From Umbilicaria muhlenbergii (Eukaryota > Ascomycota > Lecanoromycetes > Umbilicariales > Umbilicariaceae), in the NCBI GenBank assembly GCA_000611775.1, contig KK106982.1, positions 3,095,992 to 3,159,991 of the forward strand: a stretch of 64,000 nucleotides of DNA, read 5' to 3'. The first letter of the stretch is position 1. Each line of letters opens with the position of its first letter. A program made the translations under genes and the position numbers. The notes below the pieces were generated by a model. It was not told the DNA's origin. It saw nothing but the letters and a program-made list of their open reading frames with translations, and did not search any database. Of the stretch, positions 1 to 8,753 are shown one piece after another.

Positions 1-882
1 GCCCTCTGCACCACCTCCCTCGCACTCCACCACCTCTCCTCCATCCAATCCACCCTCTTCCCCGCCCTCCTCGGCATGCTCTTCGACGAAGAAAAGAAAG
101 GCCCCAGCGAATTCTCCACCCGCAGCATAATCATCAGCCTCCTCTTCACCTACTTCTCCACCTCCCCCGCCGACCTCCTCGTCTCCCGAGCGCACACCCT
201 CCTCGCCTATCTGCGCGACCCCGCCGCGCCCGAAGAAGCCCAACCCCCCGGCTTCATCACCTCCATCTACCACCCCCGCCCCTACCGCATCTGGTGCAAG
301 GAAGTCGTCAATGTCACCAAAGAAGTCTTCTGGATCTTCCTCCACCACCTAAACGTCATCCCCTACCCCCCCACTTCCCCCGACCCCACCACCGAAGACT
401 CTTCCTACACAACCCGCCACTTCCCGCGCGACCGCCCCCCCGTCCCCGCTGCCCCCTACGTCGGCGGCGTCGAATGGGAAGCCACCAACTACCTCGCCGC
501 CCACCTCGACCTCCTCAACGCCCTCATCGCAGCGCTTCCCTCCCGCGACGAACGCAATGCCCTGCGCCAGGAACTCAGGGATAGCGGGTTTGAGAAATGT
601 ATGGGCAATAGTCTGCGCACTTGTAAGGAGAAGTTTTACGGGAGCGTGCATGCTGGACTGGGCACTTGGGTTGGGGCGGGGAGGGAGGATGGGTGGGACG
701 TGCGGGGGGTGAGGGAGGGGGCGAGGGAGGAGGGGAGGGGGAGGGGAAGTCCGAAGAAGGTTCGGAGGGGGGAGGAGGCGCCGAGGGTGGAGTTGGATGT
801 GCCGGGGTTGGAGGCGCCGAGGTTGGATGTGCCGGGATTCGGGGTGGGGAATGGGGAGGGTGGGGGGGGAGGGTGGCTTTAG
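1..882 (+). CDS. Formin GTPase-binding/FH3-like protein, 3' part
   Basis: The frame is open from base 1, so this is the C-terminal 293 residues of a longer protein that begins outside the window. The sequence is helical and resembles the armadillo-type GBD/FH3 region found in fungal formin-related proteins. Conserved-looking stretches are the segment around FWIFLHHLNVIPYP, the YVGGVEWEATNYLAAH segment and a SLRTCKEKFYG segment. After about residue 220 it becomes a low-complexity Gly/Glu/Arg tail with two near-repeats (a VPGLEAPRLDVPG-like unit), probably disordered. If the assignment is right, it would bind Rho-type GTPases and act in actin or polarity control. No formin FH2 domain is present in the visible part. 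The family call rests on remembered similarity; the open frame and C3-biased codon use are directly visible. Confidence 0.6.
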   Translation, partial: ALCTTSLALHHLSSIQSTLFPALLGMLFDEEKKGPSEFSTRSIIISLLFTYFSTSPADLLVSRAHTLLAYLRDPAAPEEAQPPGFITSIYHPRPYRIWCKEVVNVTKEVFWIFLHHLNVIPYPPTSPDPTTEDSSYTTRHFPRDRPPVPAAPYVGGVEWEATNYLAAHLDLLNALIAALPSRDERNALRQELRDSGFEKCMGNSLRTCKEKFYGSVHAGLGTWVGAGREDGWDVRGVREGAREEGRGRGSPKKVRRGEEAPRVELDVPGLEAPRLDVPGFGVGNGEGGGGGWL

Positions 883-1377
883 GGTTGGGTGGATGTGGTG
901 ATGGGTACGAGGTGCGAGGTGGTGGGATAAGTTTCAGCGGAGTTGTGGTTATTGAAGGGTTGGCTTCTTTGGACATTCCTTTGAGGGGTAGGGTCGTCTA
1001 CTTTGCTTGATTGGCTAGCCTTTTGCCTTTGTGCGTTTCTTTCCACGCAAGCGATGGTTGGGAAGAGGGGAATGATGGGGATGATTGTATGTAGTAATGA
1101 CGGGATGTGCGCTTGGGGCTTTCGTTTTCATCGATAGGGGCTAGTGGCGTACATGTCACAAAGGAGTCTCTCATTACAATTATAGTCTCAATGGTTTAGC
1201 AGGGGAATGTGTATTATGCGCCCGGTCGGATTAAGTGACAGGTCTCGACATTTTTAAAGGAACCCGCCCGTCACTTAACAACGAAAGCGGTTATTCGACT
1301 CTCTGGATGGAGCCAGATAGAGATCGATGGCTTCGACCCATCTCTAGGTTGAAGCTCCTCCAAATCTTTAGGATAGT
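883..1377. other. Intergenic, convergent 3' regions
   Basis: This is the 495-base gap between the stop of the formin-like gene and the stop of the F-box gene, which converge here. It holds G-rich sequence continuing the purine-rich gene end, then ordinary mixed sequence. I see no gene or clear signal in it. Confidence 0.5.
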
Positions 1378-2820
1378 TCAGATGTGGAGGTCTGAGAATA
1401 GATCACTCCATTCTTCGTTGCCGGCAATGTCGCCGTCCATGTTTTCATCATCCGTCTCTTTTGCTACATCGGAGTAATTTCCCAGCAGGAATGGGTTGGG
1501 TGCATCGTCTTTGAAGAAGGGTCGAAGATCATCTGAATCAAACCCATAGGTGTTCTGACATTTATTCAGCGCATAGGACTGCAGATCGTAATTTAGCTCG
1601 TATATTGAAGACTTGACGCCGTGTAGTCTCAGGTCCAAATTGTCTAGAGCATCTGAACCAAGGCTCGCTCGCATATCTGCAATTGTCCCCGCCCAGCCCC
1701 GGTAGGAGTATCGCTCTCGGTCGTCGAATCGAACTCCCACGTTCTTTAGTGTCAGCTTCCGTAGCGTAACCTGATGTCGGGAGATGAAGTCAATGAGGTC
1801 TGGGCCCCTGATGTCGCAGTGAACGAGTGTTACTTTGCGGAGTTTAGGCCATGTATGCTTGCCCAAAAGATGATCTTCCAGAAGAGCACAACCCAGACGG
1901 TCTCTGACGAGTGGATTCAGAAAGATGTTCAATTCCAACTCTTCCAAGTCTGAAGCTGCACGAAGAACAGCAGGAATAGATTTTATCATGTGTGGCAGGT
2001 CTAACTGATTAGGGAATATATCATGGACCTTATAGCCATCTCCAATGGGAATAGTCATATGGATATAACGCGCAGCAGAAAAGGCATTTTCCGCGGTAGG
2101 CAGTTTGATATACTCGTGGCTCTCCTGCGTGATTTCTGGGTTCATTGGCATGTTCGGCTTTATGAAATTGAGGAAAAACGCCGTTGACTGTTCACGCAGC
2201 AATAGAAAGTGAATCTTATCACTACCTCGGCAAGAGATGGCCTTCGGAAATAACGGTAGACTTGAAATGGCAGCCCAGACAAGGTAGAAGAAACATTCTG
2301 ACTGTGCATCTAGCCGTAGGGCAGCATGTGAGCTATTCACGATTTCGGGCCACAGAGGATCCCAACTCGTTGGTTGCATCCAATTCTGGTTTAGATTGAT
2401 GCTGGTGATGTTAGGCAGCAAGCGAAGAATCGGTAGAAGAGACCCAGACGCCAGAGCAGTCATAATGTCCCACTGCTCAGATATGTACCTGATCGAAGCA
2501 TCGACCAGTGCCGGTGGCAATTCTCTACCATCAAATTGCTCTTTCCGGCAAGGGTAGTACCCCATCGTCGAAGCTAGTCCATGTTTTGCAGACACGAGTC
2601 CTGTGTCAACAACCAGTTCTCTGATGGCCTTGCTTAAATGAGGATGATGAGCAATCTTTTCGAATCTCTCAAACACATGTCGTCGGGGAGCAAGAACAAT
2701 CCTGTCGAAGAGATAGGGGGTTGCGCGAGAGCTAAGAGCTCGGTTGACCAGTCTCAAATGCTTCAGATCATGCTTGGAAGCATAACTGCACACCAGATCC
2801 AGTAACTCTGCTGGAAACAT
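1378..2820 (-). CDS. F-box domain protein
   Basis: Single-exon gene of 480 residues. The first ATG of the open frame is at 2820; the frame extends further upstream only from a TTG. The protein starts directly with an F-box: MFPAELLDLVCSYASKHDLK followed by LRLVNRALSSRATPYLFDRI, residues about 1-45. This pattern of an N-terminal F-box with a long unclassified C-terminal part is common in filamentous fungi. F-boxes bind Skp1 and bring substrates to SCF ubiquitin ligases. The C-terminal part has loosely repeated Leu-rich segments (around residues 280-380) that could be degenerate leucine-rich repeats, but no clear repeat register. The C-terminus is acidic (ETDDENMDGD). The substrate is unknown. 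It is divergent from the gene starting at 3851, with about 1 kb between them. Confidence 0.8.
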   Translation of the reverse strand: MFPAELLDLVCSYASKHDLKHLRLVNRALSSRATPYLFDRIVLAPRRHVFERFEKIAHHPHLSKAIRELVVDTGLVSAKHGLASTMGYYPCRKEQFDGRELPPALVDASIRYISEQWDIMTALASGSLLPILRLLPNITSINLNQNWMQPTSWDPLWPEIVNSSHAALRLDAQSECFFYLVWAAISSLPLFPKAISCRGSDKIHFLLLREQSTAFFLNFIKPNMPMNPEITQESHEYIKLPTAENAFSAARYIHMTIPIGDGYKVHDIFPNQLDLPHMIKSIPAVLRAASDLEELELNIFLNPLVRDRLGCALLEDHLLGKHTWPKLRKVTLVHCDIRGPDLIDFISRHQVTLRKLTLKNVGVRFDDRERYSYRGWAGTIADMRASLGSDALDNLDLRLHGVKSSIYELNYDLQSYALNKCQNTYGFDSDDLRPFFKDDAPNPFLLGNYSDVAKETDDENMDGDIAGNEEWSDLFSDLHI

Positions 2821-3850
2821 CGAATGGATGCCGGAACTGGACAAGCCCAGCAGGTAAGAGTAGACTGATATGATCGAAGCTTGGAAATGTAGATAGGAGC
2901 AGAAACAACCGGGAGGTTATGTGGAAAACGTAACGATAATGAGTTAATCGCAGATGAGTCAAGGGTAGAATCAGAAAAACATGCTGAATATCAGCAAGAC
3001 ATGCCTACCTTAGGTGTGCGTCATCGTTATTCCTTCCCTCCCTGCAACTCCAAGATGTCCGAGCCCAGACGCGCAGTTCAAAGCGGCGTTGCACTAATCC
3101 ACTTCTGGATGATCCGAGCTGTCGCGAAGGTTCTGCCAGACATGCGAAGGATAGATGCTCTTGAACAAACAAGCAGGACCTTGTTCGCAGCTGTGACTGT
3201 GTCGCTTGAATGGTATCCGAGCCAGACAGTCCATGGTCATCAGTTCATGCCACCACAGTAACCTGATCAACTCTATTGGGTTGACACTGCAACGAAGCTA
3301 CCACTGGGTGTCCTGCGACCTTCCTAAGTACTCAGGGACAGTCGCTGCTCAAGTATGGGACTACTAACCTTTCAGCCTCAACTGTCATGCAATTGGTAAG
3401 GTTAAGGAATAAAGCAGACCTGGGCAAGTTGACGTCGTGGAAGGCTATATCGGGGTTTAATATCTTGATCATTGAAGGTGATGAGATCGATCAGTATACA
3501 AATGCTCGATGGCTCTTGTTCCACCGGCCATTGTTGGAGCTGTCCCTTCCTCAATGGATCAGATATGCAGTGAGCCACCTGTCGCAGCTACCGTGGACAA
3601 GCAGGTTAGAGCTGCAAACCACTTTGCACCTCCATGGCTGGTAGACTCATCGTGGTGGCGAATATCTCGGTCGAGAATACCATGGTGGCGAATATCATGG
3701 TGGCGAACATCGTACTTCAATGACTGTTAATGTTTGGCGGAGTTCGTCCGCTAGCTTCATTTCTAAGCGTGTATGCGTACTGTCTAATGTCTCTGCTGAA
3801 GTATCTCACTGCGTCCAACGCACCCTCTTCTGTTGCCAGCGCGAATCAAC
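2821..3850. other. Intergenic region with short direct repeats
   Basis: This is the 1 kb shared upstream region of the F-box gene and the gene at 3851. No convincing coding frame is present. A 13-base unit, TGGTGGCGAAYAT, occurs three times at 3653, 3683 and 3698, spaced 30 and 15 bases apart. Nothing else stands out. Confidence 0.5.
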
Positions 3851-4931
3851 ATGTGTTGCCGTCTCTTTTCCTCGAATGCTAAAGCCAGAGGCGTCCACGA
3901 GCTTCTGGAATCAGAGGGCGAAGATCATTCACCTCCACCCGACGGTTTTCGTAGAGCCCGCAAAATCTACGATTCCTTGTCGCGTAAAGGGAAGACTTGG
4001 CGCTCACGGTACAGCAAGAAACGATCTACTGTCCCTTCACCGTTGCAAGACAACTTGCCTCTTTCATCTGAGTGAGTGGATGTCTCTATTACATCAACAC
4101 CCTGTAACGTGATCAAGGGGAGGCAGCTGATGGGTTTGTGATCTTAGAACATCAGGTCATCCACAAATCAATTCGTCTACCACGACACTGACATCTGCTC
4201 CTGCAATGTCATCTCCGAGTGATATCATCGACCTTGAAGACGATCAAGAGTCTCCTCCTGTCGAGTTCAGCTATGACCCCGAGATACCGTTCCGCTTCAT
4301 GGACCTCGATGCTGCAATACGCCAGCGGATCCTGAGGCTCGTCCTTGTCAAGCAAGATCCGACTGCGCCGTACTACAATTGTTGTAGTCTCATGGCGGCG
4401 GCTCACCTGGTCGAGAACGAGAACGTGGACCTGAGTGTGCTTAGCGTTTGCAAGAAGCTTACCGAGGAGGCATCCAGCATTTTATACGGCGAAAACATGT
4501 TTCTGTTCAAGGAACCCAGAGTCGCTTCTTGGTGGCTCGACCGGATCGGAGGCAACCGGGTAGGAAGCAATGTCTTCAAGGTTAGAAGACTCGCCTTCAA
4601 CCTCAACGCCGGGGACACAGAGCCATTCAACGTACTAAAAGAGACATTATGGGTACGCATGTTTCTCTGGCTGTCTAGAGTTCAACGCCTGGACGAGATC
4701 TGGCTTTCCTTTAGTCAGTGGCGTCCGTTTGATATTTACGGTCACCAAGGTTTGAACGACCTCCAAATAGAGCAAGCCACACGTGCGAGGAACCTGTCGA
4801 TTCATCACCTTCAGGGGTACCGTGGATTGAAAAAGGTGTGGATTAAAGGTGGCTGGATTCTGGGGCCGGTGGAATGTGAAGAGCTGGCCAATCGCATGAA
4901 GAGTCCCAGAATAGAGGCTTTGTCAACGTGA
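3851..4931 (+). CDS. Unknown protein of the fungal small-globular type
   Basis: Two exons, 3851-4071 and 4148-4931, with a 76-base GTGAGT...TTAG intron that restores the frame. The ATG at 3851 is the first in frame; the protein begins MCCRLFSSNAKARGVHELL. Exon 2 contains PFRFMDLDAAIRQRILRLVL followed later by LSVCKKLTEEASSILYGEN. That pair of segments (an R/L-rich 'IRxxIL' helix, then a VCKxLxxEAxxxLY helix) is typical of the many fungal proteins annotated as 2EXR or F-box-related. No enzymatic motif is visible. The annotated stop may be premature: another frame just beyond it looks coding (see the next entry). Function unknown. Confidence 0.65.
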
Positions 4932-5116
4932 CTGTGGACGCGCATTACGGAGGGACACAGTTTCTGTTTCTGTTTGGAGGACCGAGGGATGGCTTGCCTG
5001 TAGATACATCAAAGTCTTGGCCCACGAAGAGCCATCTGGTTGATCGCTCGACTTTTGTCATGGTCAAGATAGGGAAAACGTCATCGTCGATCATGAATGG
5101 GCAGATCAAACGATGA
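4899..5116 (+). other. Coding-like tail in a shifted frame
   Basis: The frame that is +1 relative to the gene at 3851-4931 stays open from about 4899 to 5116. It encodes a protein-like stretch including VTVDAHYGGTQFLFLFGGP and SWPTKSHLVDRSTFVMVKIG. Its composition (aromatic, beta-like, no low complexity) resembles the end of the preceding protein rather than random translation. It has no ATG of its own near the junction. Either the upstream gene has suffered a single-base shift near 4899-4930 (mutation or sequence error), or a splice event I cannot identify joins the two. Inference from composition only. Confidence 0.35.
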
Positions 5117-5440
5117 GGGCAGGTACACTAGCGTTGTGAAAAGAGTTGGTACATCACATCTCCACTTGAGAGGAACCATGAGCTGAAGTGAAGTATCTCG
5201 CACATGGCTCGCATGCAGGTGTTGAGACAAACTTCCAGTCACACTGTCCACGTCACGATCTTCAATTCACCTGTTCTGCGTATTAATGCCCCAACTAACT
5301 CCAGCTCCAATAAAGCCAGCATCTATATCATCAAACACAACCGGGATCTCCTCACCATTATCTTACCACAGAAATAGTCCATCTCAGAAAAAGCGCTATT
5401 GTATTGCCAGACTCTTCATCTATTGCACATCGTACTCAGA

Positions 5441-6118
5441 ATGGTCAAACCAGAAAGCATCCCTTGCACAACGACATTCTCCCCCGCACCTCCACCCCCT
5501 CAACCGACTTACAATGCTTTCGGTGCTCCAACCCCACCACCTCTTCCTCCCCACCACTATGAAATCTCACAACGCCACCCCCCCGCTCTCTTGCCACCTA
5601 CACAACATTTACCACCTCTTCCGATAACCACATCTGACCCTATGCGTACCACAACATGGGGTCCCATAACCTACACGCGCAAGCCATCCAGAAAGGAACA
5701 CGAATCCGACAAGGACAAAAAGCCCAAGAAGAATGCCAATAACGAGAAACGCCGTGAGGAAGTCACGCTCTCGGGGAGAGAGAGAAGTTGGACGTATGAG
5801 ACGGTGGAGGTGCTAGCGGAAGGACTAGTGAGGAAGACTTGGGTCACGGACATCACGATCACGACCGAGGAAGTGGTGAAGCAGTTTGAGGGGACAAACG
5901 AGGAGAAGAAGAAGAAGAAGAAGACGAAGAATGAAAAGAGCAAAGGTAGTAAGGAGGATAGCAGTAGCGATGACAGCACTGACAGCGATGAGAGCGACAG
6001 TGACGAGGAGGATCCGATTCAGAGGCTTGCTAATTTGACTAAGTTCCATGGGCCTGTGATGGGTCGGAAGCCACCCGTTCAATCTGTGATGCAAGATGAG
6101 TGGATTCGGCTCCCGTGA
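5441..6118 (+). CDS. Unknown proline/lysine/acid-rich protein
   Basis: Single exon, 225 residues, starting at the first in-frame ATG (MVKPESIPCTTTF). The N-terminal third is Pro-rich. The middle (about residues 85-150) is more globular, with a segment SWTYETVEVLAEGLVRKTWV, and is followed by a run of lysines (EEKKKKKKTKNEKSKG) and an acidic Ser/Asp stretch (DSSSDDSTDSDESDSDEED). The last 35 residues are again structured. The Lys block could serve as a nuclear localisation signal and the Ser/Asp block as casein kinase 2 sites, but both are compositional guesses. I do not recognise the family. Intergenic spacing to neighbours is normal (several hundred bases), and no intron is needed. Confidence 0.55.
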   Translation: MVKPESIPCTTTFSPAPPPPQPTYNAFGAPTPPPLPPHHYEISQRHPPALLPPTQHLPPLPITTSDPMRTTTWGPITYTRKPSRKEHESDKDKKPKKNANNEKRREEVTLSGRERSWTYETVEVLAEGLVRKTWVTDITITTEEVVKQFEGTNEEKKKKKKTKNEKSKGSKEDSSSDDSTDSDESDSDEEDPIQRLANLTKFHGPVMGRKPPVQSVMQDEWIRLP

Positions 6119-6736
6119 CGAGAGTTGTTTGTCGATCAGGATTGGGATGATGTGGGAGAGTGTTCAAGGCGTTTGTATGGTTCTGCGATAGCATGCTGGA
6201 CTTGCATTATCGATGTTCCCGAGTTTGACTTGGAAAGATAGAATGACAATTGAACGATTAAAAGTCGAAGTAGCCAAGAGGGTCTTGCAACCTAGAGTAG
6301 ACCTCTGACAGGTGCCAGATGTGTATTTTACAAAATGATAACTGTCTGGAGAAGACTGCCGCCATTTCACCCTACCACTATGTCTGCCAAACATACAGTA
6401 CACCAGGTACCACGAACGAGTCTTCCAATATTTTGAGCATATCTGGTTGATAGAAGCCGGCGTAAAACATACGGCAGTGAGCAGAGAGTAAGCTCAGTGG
6501 AGGAGATGTTGTAGTCAGATTAAGCTGCAGCTAGTCGGTGGACGGCACGCGAAGCGATCGACAGGCCATGCAGGCCAAAGGGCTCCAACATGGGGGTGGG
6601 TCCTGCCTACTTCCAACGAACGTAATCCCAACGCTTACCCTGGCCGCGGATGCGAGATCACATGAAGATGAAGATGAAGATGAAGGAGACATCACGAGTG
6701 TCCCGAGCTTGACAAATCCGGGCAGGGTTCCATATC
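6119..6736. other. Intergenic region
   Basis: No gene is seen in this stretch. It contains a short GAAGATGAAGATGAAGATGA microsatellite-like tract near 6664-6684, just upstream of the thiolase promoter motifs. Confidence 0.45.
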
Positions 6737-6782
6737 CCGAGGCTAGTGCCCTCGGGGTTTATCTGACTGTCACATGCCGAGG
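6737..6782. promoter_or_regulatory. Three CCTCGG sites (FarA/FarB-type)
   Basis: CCTCGG or its complement CCGAGG occurs three times within 46 bases: 6737-6742 (minus orientation), 6750-6755 (plus) and 6777-6782 (minus). They lie 147-192 bases before the ATG of the peroxisomal thiolase. CCTCGG is the established core recognised by the fatty-acid regulators FarA and FarB in Aspergillus nidulans, and it is enriched in promoters of peroxisomal beta-oxidation genes. The motif and spacing are seen directly; induction by fatty acids is inferred. Confidence 0.7.
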
Positions 6783-6928
6783 CACGGAGCCAACACCTGA
6801 GCGTTTCGTTATTTCAATACCCTCACCGTATCCCCCTTCCTCTACCTTCCATTTCCCCAAAGACCGCTTCAATTTAAGGAAGTCCAGTAACCACGTCTTC
6901 CCCCGGTCCCAATACAGTATATTCCATC

Positions 6929-8313
6929 ATGTCGAAAGGTAAAGCAAACCCCGGCATGAAACACCGCTCCACACTAACATCATCGTCTTAGCACAACAGC
7001 GCCTCTCGCAAGTCCAATCCCACCTCTCCACTTCCGAAGCCGACATTCCCCGCGGCCGGGAAGCTATCCTCGCCAAGTCCCCTTCTGATATCGTCATCAC
7101 CTGCGCCCTCCGGACACCCTTCACCCGGGGCGGCAAAGGTGGTCTCAAAGACACCGCCTCCGCCGACCTCCTCGTGCACACCCTCCGCAGCCTCATCGCC
7201 CGCTCTTCCATATCTCCCGAACTCGTCGAAGACATAGCCGTCGGGTCGGTCCTAGCTCCCGGGGGTGGCGCAACCGAGTTCCGCGCCGCTGCGCTCGTGG
7301 CGGGCTTCCCCGAGGGCACGGCCGTGAAGTCGCTGAATAGGCAATGTTCCAGTGGACTGCAGGCATGTGTGGATATTGCGAATGCGATCCGGGGCGGGAT
7401 GATTGATATTGGGATTGGGGCGGGTGTGGAGAGTATGAGCTCGCAATACGGGCCGGGGGCTGTGACCGAGTTCTCGGAGCTACTGGACAGCCATCCGGAG
7501 GCGAAGAACTGCAAAGTCCCCATGGGAATGTTGAGCGAGAAGATGGCAAAGAACAGGTCGATATCGAGAGCTGATCAGGATGCCTTTGCGGCTTCGAGCT
7601 ATCAGAAAGCGTTCAAGGCGCAGAAGGAAGGGAAGTTCGACGCGGAGATCGCACCGGTGACGAATGTGAAGTTCATCAACCCCAAGACGGATGAGGAGAC
7701 GACTATCACGGTGGACAAGGACGACGGTATCAGACCAGGAATGACAGTTGAGGGCTTGGCGAAGATCAAACCCGCGTTCGCGAAAGATGGAAGTATTCAT
7801 GCCGGAAATGCTAGTCAAATCTCTGACGGCGCGGCTGCAGTTCTATTGATGAAGAGAAGCACGGCCGAGAGGCTAGGGCAGAAAATCATCGGGAAGTTCG
7901 TGGCGAGCGCAGTTGTGGGTGTGAAGCCGTTGCTCATGGGCATTGGGCCTTGGAAGGCAATCCCCGTTGCGTTGGAGAAGGCAGGCGTTAGCAAGGACGA
8001 CGTCGATATTTATGAGATCAACGAGGCCTTCGCTAGTCAGTGCCTATGGTGCGTGAGGGAATTGGGATTGGATATGAACAAGGTAGGTGGCATTCCGTCC
8101 TTTCTTCAGCAACTCCAGGAGCCGAGACTAACTCTGGTTCAGGTAAACCCTAACGGAGGTGCTATCGCGTTTGGCCACCCATTGGGATGTACCGGGGCAC
8201 GACAAGTCTCCACTCTGTTCAACGAGCTGGGCAGGGCCGGAAAGAAAGTCGGTGTTACTAGCATGTGCGTTGGGACGGGAATGGGCATGGCGGCGGTCTG
8301 GGTCAAAGAGTAA
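6929..8313 (+). CDS. Peroxisomal 3-ketoacyl-CoA thiolase
   Basis: Catalyses the last step of fatty-acid beta-oxidation, cleaving 3-ketoacyl-CoA with CoA to give acetyl-CoA and a shortened acyl-CoA. Exons are 6929-6938, 6992-8082 and 8143-8313, giving 423 residues, normal for the family. The tiny first exon (MSK plus one base) joins exon 2 to make an N-terminal PTS2 signal, RLSQVQSHL at residues 7-15, which matches R-L-x5-H-L; this supports peroxisomal import through Pex7. Catalytic residues are visible: nucleophile Cys122 in NRQCSSG, His379 in GHPLGCTG and Cys409 in CVGTGMG; NEAFASQ is also present. The second intron is 60 bases, phase 0 and stop-free, so an unspliced message stays in frame; the family lacks that 20-residue insert, so it is read as an intron. 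Fatty-acid induction is likely from the three upstream CCTCGG sites. Confidence 0.95.
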
Positions 8314-8753
8314 GGAAGTCATCATCAAATCACATAGAGTGTATCATTAGTATGGGACTCGAACCTATGAGAAGTACATTCATCTGCTATCCACGGTGGG
8401 AAAGATCCGCTGAATCTTTGGGGAAGCGTCCTTCATATGATGCCTGGATTTCGAAGCCGGCGCTTCCCACAGCAAGGAGTGAATATCGCGGAACCTTTCC
8501 GCTCATGTTGTTTATAACTTCACTGTCCTTCCCTCTGACGTACATTCGAACACCATCTTGTTGACTGGCAACCTCCATCTGGAGAACAAGGATCCGATCA
8601 ACAGGTCTTCCAAGCTAATTGTCCTATCGTTTGGCGCAACTGTCCGTCTTTTTGTGTCCCTTTCCTCGACCTTCTGTACAGCCGAGTCCCTGACCTCACC
8701 AAAATTTGAGCTTACCACCAGAAACCTGATCTTACAGCTCCCTCCTATCAGAG
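8314..8753. other. Intergenic region
   Basis: Thiolase 3' region and the leader of the next gene. A GGACTCGAACC box at 8355-8365 looks like the complement of a tRNA T-arm, but no cloverleaf can be built around it. Nothing else is evident. Confidence 0.4.

Noticed and set aside
575-976. Pro/Ser-rich minus frame over the end of the formin-like gene
   Set aside because: It is the complement of the purine-rich tail of the plus-strand gene and is compositional.
8350-8440. GGACTCGAACC box resembling a tRNA T-arm
   Set aside because: The T-stem has a mismatch, and no acceptor or D-arm pairing can be found at the right distance.
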